NCBI GenBank assembly: GCA_029215795.1
Contig: JARDYH010000003.1
Location: forward strand, 97,558,609-97,622,608
Length of the DNA: 64,000 nucleotides
DNA from: Anniella stebbinsi
Lineage: Eukaryota > Chordata > Lepidosauria > Squamata > Anniellidae
Direction of reading: 5' to 3'
Part shown: piece after piece, positions 45,839-56,563 of the stretch
Position numbering within the stretch: the first letter of the stretch is position 1
How the letters are laid out: the number at the start of each line of letters is the position of its first letter
The notes under the pieces: generated by a model
What the model saw: only the letters and a program-made list of their open reading frames with translations
Database searches by the model: none
Told to the model about the DNA's origin: nothing
Program-made: the position numbers and the translations under genes

Positions 45839-46180
45839 GAAATATAAATTTAAAGGTTCTCTAAACTGCACGTTTAACTGAACTTCAGCAAAGATAAAGT
45901 CTCATTCAATAAGAAGCAGTGTTTATTTATTAATAAGCACATGAAAAATACCTACAAAGTAAAACATATTTAGTATTTATTTTTACATCTGCTATTTGGT
46001 CTAATGCTTATTAAAAACACTTAAATTTGAAATATGTATTGCTTACCTTTCTGAGCTTTCTAAATTGCTGTATCATATGTGGTAAAAACATACCATGACT
46101 TGGAACTGCAAACTAGATATGTGAATAATATGGTGTATTCTATTATATTTTGTAACAGTGCCCCAATGTTTTTCACACAG
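44701..46180. other. intronic DNA before the second MPPED1 exon
   Basis: A CR1 scrap (AATGCCTTAGATTGCTTTAA near 45257, then AATAGCTATTAGCCGTGA) at 45235-45340, the end of a TIR-like repeat at 45109-45190, and a (TA)n microsatellite at 45807-45834. The last bases carry the TTTTTCACACAG acceptor. Confidence 0.5.
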
Positions 46181-46362
46181 GGTGGATCCTGTTCCACATG
46201 ATGCTCCTAAGCCTCCAGGATACACACGCTTTGTCTGTGTATCTGATACCCACTCCAGAACAGATCCAATCCAAATGCCATATGGTGATGTTTTAATACA
46301 TGCTGGTGATTTCACAGAACTGGGACTTCCTAGTGAAGTTAAAAAATTCAATGAGTGGTTAG
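46181..46362 (+). CDS. MPPED1, second conserved coding exon (182 bp)
   Basis: Translation gives (M)VDPVPHDAPKPPGYTRFVC, then the metallophosphoesterase motifs SDTHSRTD and GDVLIHAGDF, and ends EVKKFNEWLG. DTH and GDxxxHAGD contribute metal ligands of the calcineurin-like phosphoesterase fold, so this exon encodes the first half of the catalytic site. The acceptor is CACAG before 46181 and the donor is GTGAGT at 46363. It begins in phase 2, completing the ATG codon split from the exon at 19418, and ends after one base of a Gly codon. Near identity to mammalian MPPED1 over this exon, judged from memory of the family, shows strong purifying selection. Confidence 0.92.
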
Positions 46363-46981
46363 GTGAGTATTATGTGACAGATAAATTTGAAATTTAGTTT
46401 CATTTAAATCATGTATAAAACTGTGTCTCTGCTTCTGAGTGAAATATTATGCTCTTGGGACTTTTGAATATTAATTTTGCCTTGGTGTTGAAGGCAGTGA
46501 TCATTATTGTGACTTAAAATCTTGCTACGATGTACTCTTCAGGTGTAAGAAGAAGCTATGTGAAGCCATCCACTTTTGCTTTTAGAAGCTTTAAACTGAA
46601 TAAGGTATTCTATTCAGCAACTTTTAGCTGAAACTAAACTGTGGAACTTATAGGGATTTGCATAATAGCTCTTGCACACATTGATTCTTCCCCTCTGTAG
46701 GGCAGGCGGGGGGGGGGGGGATTGTTGTGATTCTTTGTTTTACCCTGGAGGCTGCTAATTTTTCTGTCTGAGGCTCAGCTGCACTGCAGCCCTGAAATCC
46801 AAGCAAAGCAAAACAGGTGCATGTGGTTGCTGCCTTGGATAAAAATGTAGATGCCTTCTGTACCAACTGTTGGCATGGATCATGGAAATTCTGTTCCACT
46901 GGGCGAGCAAGCAGTGATGTTTATGCACTCCTATAATGTTCTGAATATGCTTTACAATAAAGTGTAAATAAAGTCTATATG

Positions 46982-47017
<36 letters not shown>

Positions 47018-48475
47018 GTTTTTCATTACTGACTGGCTGTGCCACTATTGCCATGAAATGGAATATATTCAGATTTCCATTTTGCGTGACAATCCTGAGG
47101 AAAAACCAGGCAAAGACTGAGATTTCACACATAGTATTGAATATAGTATTTCTGAATAAATGTAGTATTTTGGAATGAATAGAGTTTAATATGTCATAAA
47201 TGGATTGAACCAATGGTAAGAGTTATGACACACTTTAAGTAAAGTAAGGAAAGTGGTCTTAGGGTTTGTAGAGGGAACTTTCAGGTTCATTTGGAACACC
47301 AAGGACAGGAACTATCTTTGCTACTGCCTTTTCTTTGGGTGACCATTCTACTATTCAGTCACAACAATATTAAAATCCTGGATTTCTCCATTTTTGGCAA
47401 TTCCCACTTCTGTTTCTGGGTGAAAAAGAATATAAGGGTTATCATTTATGTGAGTCTATAAATTTAATCCATGGTTAGGAACAGTGGAAACATTAAATGT
47501 TAGGATGTGAGTTGAGGAAGAAGAAAAGGAAAATGGAGGGGTGAAGAAATAAGAATGGTATGCTTAAAAACATAGTGAGCACTTGAGGTTGGAAGACAAA
47601 GGTGGAGGATGCATGCCATGATGTTTAAAAGAAACTCTTCTCCTTAGGGCCACCCGGAAGAAGTCGGGGGCATACAAAATGCCTGCCACCTTTGTGTCCT
47701 GTCATCCGTTCCCCCCGGGCAGGCCTTGTGCTGTATGGGGATGTTTCAGAGGAAAGAAAGGGAAAATGAGATCTTTCACTTTCACACTCTCCAGAGCATT
47801 TCTGTCCCTGCTATGTAACATTAAAATGTTTATGTCTGGACTGGCAGCCAATTTCAGGCCTGAGCCCTCCTAGTACTGTATAGTACAGCAGGGGAAGGCC
47901 TTGGCCTTGAAAGAGGAAAAAAATATTTCCCCCCTCTCTCCCTCCATATCCTCCCCACCTCGACAGATCTGAACATAATACTTCTGTTCCAGACTGGCTA
48001 GAACCGTGAACAAGAACAGTCCTAGCAGATGGGGAGACAGTGCAATATTTTGCTACAGCCCCTATGTATCACTTTATAGGAAGAAGGTAAAATCTATATT
48101 AGTCAGAATGCTCATATGTATTGCGGATACCTCTTCGACACATTCTCTTCTGTATTAACAGCAGTCAAATATAATCATAAATGGTCCAAGACACTCAATG
48201 GCAGTTTATTTCTCACTTACAAATTGCACTCAAGTTTCTTGCTTTAAAGTACAAGTGATACTTTATACACAAATGCATGTAATAAAAAAACAAAGTGGGG
48301 GGCAAGAGAGTTTGTCTTCAAAATGGTACTGAAAAATGTAAGGAACTTTTTAATAAAATAGGAAATTTGGTCAATTCCTTTTTGGTGGAAAATCTTCCTC
48401 AGGGACACTAAAGAACAGCAAACCATAATTCAAACAACAATATAAAAATGCTATATATATATATATATATATATT
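46363..48475. other. next MPPED1 intron, first part
   Basis: No further MPPED1 exon seen. A G-run lies at 46709-46720 and a (TA)n(CA)n tract at about 46979-47016. A (TA)n tract at 48452-48474 directly precedes the next element. The rest is unassigned. Confidence 0.4.
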
Positions 48476-49328
48476 AGGGGTGTGCATCGGATCAGATCGG
48501 ATCCACGATCCGAATCCGATCTGCCCCAAATCGGAAAAATCCGATCCACTGAGGTCCGATCCGGATCGGAAAAAAATCGGCGGATCGGACACCATTTTGA
48601 ATGCTTTTTCCCACAGCCAAGTGTTGTGTTACAAAAACACCTGTAACTTTTTCATTTTTAAAGATAAAAGGATGAAACTTGGGCACTTTGCAGATGGGTT
48701 AGGGGTAGTTTATCTGTGAGAAATTTCAGAAAGATTGGTGCATGCATTTTGTGGCAATTAATTTTTTAATAAATAACCAGGAATGCCTATAACTGTTTCA
48801 TTTTTAAAGTGCCACACATGAAACTTTGCCACATTGTAGGTGGTACATTGGCACCTATGTGTGTGAAATTTCAGAAACGTAGGTGCTTGCCTTGTGTGGC
48901 AATTAATTTTAGAAAAATGGGTAGTAGTGGGGTAAATACAGTTACGCCTCCCACTTTTTTATTTTTAAAGATACAAACAGGAAACTTGGGCACATTACAG
49001 GTAACACTTTGCTTGATATGTGTGTGAAATTTCAGAAAGCTAGGTCCAGGCATGTGGTGGCAAGATATTTTTGAAACAATGAGGAAAGAAACACCTATAA
49101 CTTTTTTATTTTAAAAGTTAGAAGTCTGAACATTGCTCACTTTGTAGATGGGTTAGGGGTAGTTGTCTGTCAGAAATTTCAGAAAGTTAGGTCCAGGCAT
49201 TTGGTGGCTACGAATTTTTTAGATTAAAAGATCGGGATCTGATCTGATCCACCCAACCCCCGATCCGATCCGTCCCCCCAGGTCCGATTCCGATACGCTA
49301 TCCGATCTGGGGGGGTCAGTGCATATCC
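48476..49328. mobile_element. GGATC-rich TIR element with four internal tandem units
   Basis: The ends are inverted and rich in GGATC/GATCC (GGTGTGCATCGGATCAGATC at the left; CGCTATCCGATCTGG then AGTGCATATCCC at the right). The element sits inside a (TA)n tract, present on both sides. The interior is four head-to-tail units of about 150 bp, starting near 48639, 48785, 48941 and 49092, each with CATTTTTAAAG-like, GAAACTTGGGCAC-like and GAAATTTCAGAAAG words. No coding capacity. Confidence 0.65.
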
Positions 49329-51128
49329 CATATATATATATATATATATATAGTTACTAACTATAATCCTGAAGTGGGTGTGGGGTTTATAGATGGAATG
49401 TGTGCCTGATGGTGCAACATTTTTTTTGAAGGCCCTATTTGTACCTATCCGTCTGTAACCTTTACTGTCCATGTGCAGATAATAAGGGCAAAACCTGGGA
49501 AGCTTTGCAAGGTATACGGATCCTCTTTCCTACTCACAGAAACAATTGGCCTTTGGGCTAAGATCAAGTGTAGTATCATGTTCTGCAATAGTTGCATATG
49601 CATACTTTGTTCGTGCTATTAAGGAATATCAACAGTGTTTGCGCGTGTAAAAAAATTGGGTGGCAGGACGAAGAGGGAGGAAAATGAATTTTAGCAAATT
49701 GAAGAGGGAACGGAGGAAAATGCAGTAGGTTTGGGTGGTCAGGGAGAGAAAAGTAAGCCAGTGGAAATAACAATGGAGAAGGGAAGAGGAAATTTCTTTG
49801 GCCCCAATCCAGTTTCCTGTGGGTTCTAACCTATATGAAAATGATTTGACGAATGATGCAACTGATGGAAAAGTTACATTGTAACAATCTCCCAACTTTT
49901 TATTAGAGAAGTATCAAAGTTATTTTCTAAGTTCTTGTTCTGATTCTCTCATCACTTGACTTCAGGTTCTTTTTCCTGTTTGGTTTCCCAGGAAAGCTCA
50001 AGTACAGTTGAAAAATGCAATTCCATACTTACTCAGAAATATGTCCCAGAAAGTCCAATGGGACTTAAGTGCGTATGGAATTGCAGCCAAAGAATTGTGC
50101 ATGGTTAGTACAATATATGAGTTCTGTGGTTTTAGATGGAATATAATTTGTGAGAAACCGGTTGATTTCTTCATATTGATTCTGTAATAGTTAATTTGTT
50201 GTGCTGTTACTGTTTTATTCTTGCTTGTGTAGTGTCATCTTTGAATAGTATGTGCTGTTTTAATGGAATGCAGTTTTAAATGTCTCACAAGGAGACTTTA
50301 TTATTTGCATTAGTATCTTAATTATTTACACTAAAAGAAGCAAAAAGCTGCCCAGATTCCTTGACAGAATTCCATGTCTCAAATAAACCACCCATGTGCC
50401 CCTTTTCTCTCTTTCTCCTGCTCTCTTTTTGTCTGTGAACTTGCTAATTTGTCTGAAGGAATAATTGACACCATATGGCACATGAGCTTCCACGCTCTCC
50501 CACATCGTCTTGCTCTCTCCCAGATTGCATCCCTCAACCCCCTTCACTATTCTCAATATTTATTCTCTGCTTTCTTCGGTTTTGTCGCTCTCTAAATATT
50601 CAAATCTATATAGCCATCTAGTCTCAGAAATCTTTCTCTCATATTCTCCTGCCTGTCAAACTGTCCTTTCACACCATAGTTTTGTCCAGCTTCATTGCTC
50701 ATGCTAATTACTTTCTCCCTGACGTCTTCATTACTTATGTTAATTATATGTTGCTTTAAACATCTTCCAAGGTCTGTCCATATTTATATTTCATACCATG
50801 TCTCCTGTCATTTGCTGTATTTCAAGCTCTAAGCATTGCATATGCTTCTCAGGCAACATATAAAGCTTCTCACAAGTATCCCCTGTTCTCGGCCTGTTTT
50901 TAAAGCCTCTTCTCTATATCTCTTTGAACACAACCATCTCTTTATGCTCTTACTTATATACCATAAAAATAAAATGATATTTATTTTGATAGAAATTAAC
51001 TATAGGTTAACCGGGTACTTCAAAAATAATAATAATACCACTGGTAAATAGCAATTCAAACCTCGTCATCCTGCCAGGGTTACAGTTAAGATTTGTTGCG
51101 CAGTACAATTTATGGACACTTTCTTACA
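49329..51128. other. non-coding stretch
   Basis: Begins with (TA)n at 49330-49352. A CAATCCTATGCA-type palindrome copy lies at about 50018-50094 (GTCCAATGGGACTTAAGTGC). No gene recognised; open frames are short and AT-biased. Confidence 0.4.
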
Positions 51129-51439
51129 GTGCGCATAATCGCTGAAGCGCATTTACGCCTATTACCTCTGCACGAGAGGCGGCGAGAGGCGGCGAAGCGC
51201 ATTAAGGGATGACCAAAATGCGCTTTACAAGTAGTTAATGCGTGTAAGCGCTTGTTCACATAGGCAAAATGCGCTTTAACGGCTGGAGCAAAATAAAACT
51301 CGCTGTTTAACGCGCATTCGATAATGTACATAATCGGAGAGATAACGCGCCTCTACGCCCGATTTGCGCTCCGTTCTTGTAGAGGTAAATTTTTTTAAGC
51401 CCCTTGAAAGAGCATTAAACCTCTCTTGTAGAGGCAGCC
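51129..51439 (-). mobile_element. GCGC-motif TIR element, copy 6, truncated
   Basis: Inverted. The right terminus is intact (TTGTAGAGGCAGCC ending at 51439), but the other end is missing about 45 bp and begins at TGCGCATAATCG. The central words match copies 1 and 5 (AAATGCGCTTTACAAGTAG, TTGTTCACATAGGCAAAATG). No target duplication can be read because of the truncation. Confidence 0.75.
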
Positions 51440-51442
51440 ATA

Positions 51443-52012
51443 GAGGTCTATTCAGAGGCAAATTTTACTGAGTTAATCTAGAAAGGTATAACATATGCCA
51501 CTTTGGACACTTAAGGGGGAAAAAAGCAGTCAGTAAGTGAAATAAAGTACCATACATCAACCTATTCCTTCCCTACCTTTGTAAATTCCAGACCACAGAT
51601 CTGTAAATTTAACAGCTGCTCCCTCCACACCCTCAAAAAGCTTAGTCAATTGTTTAGTCAAATATTGTCAGTAAGCAGTGAAATGTTTAATTAACATTCA
51701 ATGTAATAACATTAGCTTTTTCCTAAATATTTAATGCATTAAAATTTTATCTGAGAGAGGACTTCATCAATTACAAAAAAGTTAGTTAGCTGTTGTTGAG
51801 AGACAATAAGATAACTTCTTAATCAGCTGTAATTATTATTACTTGCAAATAACTATGTTATGCAAAAACAAACTTATGAGTCAAATATGTATTTATACGT
51901 TTTGTGCATTGCAGTAGAAATGAGAACGGATCGCCAGATTGACAGCTATAAAGGTCTCTATAATTTAGTGTAAAAAATCCCCAGAATTTTGTGTAGAAAA
52001 CTATGAGGCAGC
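51443..52012. other. non-coding stretch
   Basis: AT-rich, no recognisable feature. Confidence 0.35.
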
Positions 52013-52138
52013 CACCTTGCTGAAGCTCAGCAGGTCTGGGTCTGGTCAGTGCTTGGAGGGGAGACTACATCAGAACCACATAGCTACTTTGAGTTTCATG
52101 GTGGAAGAAAGGTGGGATATAAATGTAATAAATAAAAT
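52013..52138 (+). ncRNA. 5S-rRNA-derived SINE (5S-Sauria type)
   Basis: The head GCCACCTTGCTGAAGCTCAG and GTCTGGTCAGTGCTTGGAGG followed by GGAGACTAC is recognisably derived from 5S rRNA (internal promoter region). The tail GGTGGGATATAAATGTAAT with AATAAATAAAA is LINE-like. This head and tail combination is the 5S-Sauria SINE plan known from squamates. Diverged and truncated at the 5' side; it is not a functional 5S gene. Confidence 0.75.
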
Positions 52139-53278
52139 GAAAATCTGAAGAATCTCCAATGATTTTTCACTTTACGTGACAACTGATTTTCTAATTTATT
52201 ACTTGAGCTTACTTCATCCAGCTGTTTTCATACTACCTAGTATCTAATATTTACTCCTACCAGAGTTAAATATCTGATACCACTGTGAAAATATAGAGAG
52301 AACAAACATACAGTCACAGGCTTGCTTTTAGGTGTTTTTGAAACAGACATCTATAATTGAACAGCAATTTGGGTGAAAAAACTACCTATCCATTATCAGT
52401 TGCAATGCAGACACAAAATAGGCAGCCATGACTTGAAGTAGGATTTATACATTTGCAGATACTTGGCTAGTCAGTTTTTATAGCAATTTATTTGTCTAAC
52501 CACTATAAATGTAATTTTAGATCTGGGAAGCTGCTATTCCAATCTCATGTACTTGGAAAGAAGTTCTATTGAAATCTGTGGGACCTTTTTTCAGGTAAAT
52601 TGGTTTAGGTTCAGAATGGAAGTATATTTTTGAGCAAAGGCAATTTTTCTTCCCAGAATATATGTGCCCTTTTTTTGTTAACGTTGGTGCTTAGGTATAG
52701 AATATTTATTTGATATTTTAATGTTTGGTTTAATTGCTAGCTTTTACGTTTCAATGATGGTTAGATATAACAGTTTACAGATGACTTAAGAAGGTGTATT
52801 CATTTTCAAAGCTAATGTAAATTTTCAGACATCAGCCAAGTGTTTAAACACAGAACTGTCAACGAGATGCTTAAAATGCAATCTAAGACAGTTATACTAT
52901 CTTTACTGTATCGCTCATTGCAATATTCTAAAAGGTTGAAATGAGAAAGGGAAAGTGTTAAGTGGGCATTTATATGATTGCTATTGCTCTTACAGAATAC
53001 TAAAATATGTTCAATAAAATACCTAGAGAGAAGTAAAGCACAGCTGCTGTTAGGAGCCTGCATATCTGTCTCACTAAAGTTAGCATATCATTTTTAAAAT
53101 ATTCAGTGGAATATGGAGGGATACAAAAAAGATATCCATAGAAACTGATTCATGCCCAGATATGGAACTAGTGCTCTTTGCAAGACTGGAGCTCAACCAA
53201 AGCACTCTGTGGAATCTAGATGTGGTCTAAGTAGGCCAAGACTCAACACCAGTAGACCAAACTAGTCTAAATCATTAC
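52139..53278. other. non-coding stretch
   Basis: No gene recognised. A weak half copy of the CAATCCTATGCA-type repeat lies near 52545-52605. The remainder is AT-rich. Confidence 0.35.
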
Positions 53279-53734
53279 GGGAGCAATCCTGTGGTCCCTA
53301 CTCAGAATCTGAGAGAATGAATGAATGAATGAATGAATGAATCTGAGAGGCTGTAGGATGTTTCAGATTTCCCGATCCAAGGTCAGGGACAGTGCCCCAA
53401 TCTTGGAAAGAAGAATCAGAACTCTTCTACCTCACAGCCAGTGCAGAAGACCTCGGAGAAGGAGAAAAAGGGGTGTTTCAGTGGTGGGGAGAAAAGGAGA
53501 CGAGACTGGAGAGGCCAGGAGGTGAGTTATACTGAGGCCTCTCCTTCCCTCTCACTATGAAGGGCTCTAGCTAGACAGGCAAAAAAGCCCATCGAGTGAA
53601 AAATGCAGGGTGTGAGGACAGGGAGGCGAAGATCACCTCCACCGCTCCATCCGCCCTGCATTGGATGATTAGAAGCCTCCAATTTTGGGGGATCATGATC
53701 ATCAAGGGCACAACCCGTATGACTGTTCCCTAAG
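53279..53734. mobile_element. TIR repeat family B, copy 2
   Basis: Bounded by GGGAGCAATCCTGTGG and the inverted GGGCACAACCCGTATGAC. It shares interior words with 6839-7284 and is slightly longer because of a (GAAT)n expansion at 53314-53342. Confidence 0.45.
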
Positions 53735-53919
53735 TCTTAAGGAAGAAACAACAATGCAAGTACAAAGCTAGACAAAACTTTAGAGCAGAGTTGCCAGGCT
53801 CAGATAATGCCTTTAAAGCTTCTTTCAAACAAAAGGTGAGCTTTTAAAGCCCTTGAATACTACTCCGATCCATAGAAGAATTCTCAGTTGCCCTCTAGTC
53901 CGTGCCATCCCCCTCCCCC
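53735..53919. other. short non-coding spacer
   Basis: Nothing recognised between the TIR repeat and the L2 tail. Confidence 0.3.
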
Positions 53920-53920
53920 A

Positions 53921-53956
<36 letters not shown>

Positions 53957-56560
53957 GATTTATTTCTTACCCGCCTCTCCGTCTGGATCGAGGCGGGGAA
54001 CAACAACATGATAAAATACATAAAACTAATTAAAACATGGCAAATATAATTAAAACTGCATTAAAACATCCTAAAACATCCTAAAAACATTCTAAAAATT
54101 ACACTGGATATGCCTGCCGGAAGAGAACAGTCTTTATAGCTTTCTTAAATTCTAAAAGACTGTTAAGTTGACGAGTCTCCTCTGGCAGGTCATTCCACAG
54201 TCTGGGAGCGGCAGAAGAGAAGGTCCTCTGGGTAACAGTTGTCAGCCTAGTCTTGGCCGACCGCAGTAAGTTCTTCCCAGAGGACCTGAGCGTGCGGGGC
54301 GGATTGTATGGGAGAAGGCGATCCTGCAGGTAACCTGGACCCAAACCATGTAGGGCTTTAAAGGTAATGACCAACACTTTATACTTCGCCGGGAAACTAA
54401 TTGGCAGCCAGTGGAGCGATTTTAAAGCTGGCGTAATATGGTCACTCCTAGATGTACCGGTGACCAACCTGGCTGCCATATTTTGAACATGTTGAAGTTT
54501 CCGGACTAGGCACAAAGGTAGCCCTATGTACATCGCATTGCAGAAGTCGAGCCTCGAAGTTACCAGCGCGTGCACTACCATCTTTAGGTCTTCCAACTCT
54601 AGGAAGGGGCGCAGCTGGCGTATCAGCCGAAGCTGATAGTAGGCACTCCTGGCCGTCGCATCTATCTGGGCTGTCATTTGGAGCGACGGATCCAGGAGCA
54701 CCCCCAAGCTGCGAACACAGTCTTTCAGGGGGAGTGTAACCCCATCCAGAACTGGTTGACACACCTCCAAACCCAGGTTGCGGCCTTTGACAGCAAGCAC
54801 CTCCGTCTTGTCTGGATTCAGCTTCAGTTTGTTTTTCCTCATCCAGCCCATTACCGCCTCCAAGCATTCATTCAGAAGAGAAACACTATCCTTAGCAGAC
54901 GCTGTTATCGAAGGCATAGAGAAATATATTTGGGTGTCATCAGCATACTGATAGCACCCCGCCCCATGCCTCCGGATGATCTCTCCCAACGGTTTCATAT
55001 AAATGTTAAACAGCATTGGGGAAAGGATGGCACCTTGCGGTACGCCACACAGCAGCTCTTTCTTTGCAGAGCAGCTATCCCCAAGCATCACCATCTGGAA
55101 CCTGCCCGAGAGGTAGGACCGGAACCACTGAAGCACAGTGCCCCCGATTCCCAATCCCCTCAGGCGTTCCAGAAGGATACCATGGTCGATGGTATCGAAT
55201 GCCGCTGAGAGGTCCAAAAGTACCAACAGGGACACACTCCCCCTGTCAATACCCAGGCATAGATCATCCGCTAAGGCGACCATAGCAGTCTCAACTCCGT
55301 ATCCTGCCCTGAAGCCAGTTTGAAATGGGTCTAGAAAATCAGTGTCATCCAAGACTACCTGGAGTTGAAAGGCAACCGCCCTCTCGATCACCTTGCCCAA
55401 GAATGGAAGGTTTGATACCGGTCTGTAGTTATTAAAGTCCAGGGGATCCAGGGAGGGCTTCTTTAGAAGCGGCCGTACTACCGCTTCTTTTAAACATGAT
55501 GGAAAACTCCCCTGCCTGAGAGATGCATTAATAATATATTGTAATTGCGATCTAACCACATCTCCTCCCTGGATGACCAGCCATGAAGGACAGGGATCGA
55601 GAGGGCAAGTCGTCCCCCTCACTCGTCCAAGCAGCTTGTCCACGTCCTCGGTACTCACCAACTGAAACTGATCCAGTATAATTCTACTCGCGGAGTCACT
55701 GGACACTCCATCATAACGACGGCATTTAAGTCGGCTCTTATGCGAGAGATTTTATCTGTGAAATGATCATTAAAAGCATCGCAGCGAACCGCTGAAGGCT
55801 CTAAAATCGGATTCAGGGGGGAAGGTGCCCGGGTTAGACCCCTCACCACCCTGAACAGTTCCGCTGGACGTGAATTCGCAGACGCAATGCGCGCAGAGAA
55901 GAAAGCTTTCTTCGCTGCACGTATTGCCACCCCATAGGAACGAAGAAGTTCTCTATGCCGTGTCTTGTCGGATAGAAGTCGAGTTTTCCGCCATCGGCGC
56001 TCCAGTCGTTGTCCTTTCCGCTTCGACTCCCTGAGGTCTTCCGTATACCAGGGTGCCCTGTTAGAAGCGGGTCGGAGAGGACGTTTGGGGGCGATCGTGT
56101 CGATAGCCCTAGTTAGGTCTTGATTCCATCTATCGACCAGGGCTTCTACAGGATCGTCGACGATACCAGCCATAAAACCCTCCAAGGTTTTCTGGAATCC
56201 AGCAGGATCCATCAGCCTTCGAGGGCGGACCATCTTAATAGGTCCACCACCCCTGCAGGGGCGGGTGGTAGCCGTGATACTTACCCTAACCAGAAAATGG
56301 TCTGTCCATGACAACACGGAGGTATTCGTTACCTCCGCCCACAGATCCGTCTGTTCGGAACTGAAAACAGCATCGAGGGTATGACCCGCTGAATGTGTGG
56401 GTCCAGAGACCAAGTGGGATAGGCCCATGGTTGTCATGGATGCCACGAACTCCCGAGCTCCACCTGACAAACCAGTCTCGAATGGGATGTTGAAATCGCC
56501 CAGGACCAAAAGCCTGGGCGAATCCAACACCAGCTTTCTGCCAGTCCCAACTTCCAAAAA
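53920..56560 (-). mobile_element. L2 LINE, 5'-truncated, nearly intact (2.6 kb)
   Basis: Minus strand. The tail is an AAT/ATT trinucleotide run (53920-53955), preceded in element sense by the conserved 3' stem (GGATCGAGGCGGGGAACAAC on +). ORF2 runs from the middle of the endonuclease to its natural end with one frameshift near 55700. The low damage makes it one of the youngest LINEs in the window. Confidence 0.9.
54099..55706 (-). CDS. L2 ORF2 reverse transcriptase (535 codons)
   Basis: All reverse-transcriptase blocks are present and in order: VVRPLLKKPSLDPLDFNNYR (77-96), the aspartate of LLDLSAAFD (163-171), GVPQGAILSPMLFNIYM (221-237) and the catalytic YADD (254-257). The C-terminal L2 domain follows (RLDFCNAMYIGLPLCLVRK, HITPALKSLHWLPI, ending FRQAYPV). 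The frame ends at the normal stop. The first ~20 codons belong to the linker after the endonuclease, and the original frame continues upstream at 55710 after a 1-base shift. Confidence 0.88.
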   Translation of the reverse strand: MSSDSASRIILDQFQLVSTEDVDKLLGRVRGTTCPLDPCPSWLVIQGGDVVRSQLQYIINASLRQGSFPSCLKEAVVRPLLKKPSLDPLDFNNYRPVSNLPFLGKVIERAVAFQLQVVLDDTDFLDPFQTGFRAGYGVETAMVALADDLCLGIDRGSVSLLVLLDLSAAFDTIDHGILLERLRGLGIGGTVLQWFRSYLSGRFQMVMLGDSCSAKKELLCGVPQGAILSPMLFNIYMKPLGEIIRRHGAGCYQYADDTQIYFSMPSITASAKDSVSLLNECLEAVMGWMRKNKLKLNPDKTEVLAVKGRNLGLEVCQPVLDGVTLPLKDCVRSLGVLLDPSLQMTAQIDATARSAYYQLRLIRQLRPFLELEDLKMVVHALVTSRLDFCNAMYIGLPLCLVRKLQHVQNMAARLVTGTSRSDHITPALKSLHWLPISFPAKYKVLVITFKALHGLGPGYLQDRLLPYNPPRTLRSSGKNLLRSAKTRLTTVTQRTFSSAAPRLWNDLPEETRQLNSLLEFKKAIKTVLFRQAYPV

Positions 56561-56563
56561 CAC
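55655..56563 (-). pseudogene. L2 ORF2 endonuclease part, frameshifted from RT
   Basis: Holds the C-terminal half of the APE endonuclease: LLVLGDFNIPFE (18-29), THSAGHTLDAVFSS (56-69, the D and H region) and SWTDHFLV (85-92, SDH-like). A linker with AIRAAKKAFFSARIASAN follows. The catalytic N-terminal half is missing through 5' truncation at about 56560. It runs into the RT frame with a ~50-bp overlap, which marks a single frameshift. Confidence 0.85.

Larger units (their letters stand above)
19419..46180 (+). other. MPPED1 intron (26,762 bp)
   Basis: Bounded by a GTAAGT donor and a TTTTTCACACAG acceptor, phase 2. About half or more of its length is recognisable mobile DNA: the nested CR1/Vingi-like/L2/retrovirus stack (22435-40918), one GCGC-family copy, CR1 fragments and palindromic repeats. 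The retrovirus lies antisense to the gene. Stretches with nothing recognised include 19804-20284, 20426-21779 and 22024-22434. Confidence 0.85.

Noticed and set aside
52013..52138. A 5S rRNA gene
   Set aside because: Only the inner part resembles 5S rRNA, it has a LINE-like tail and A-rich end, and no terminator; it is a SINE.
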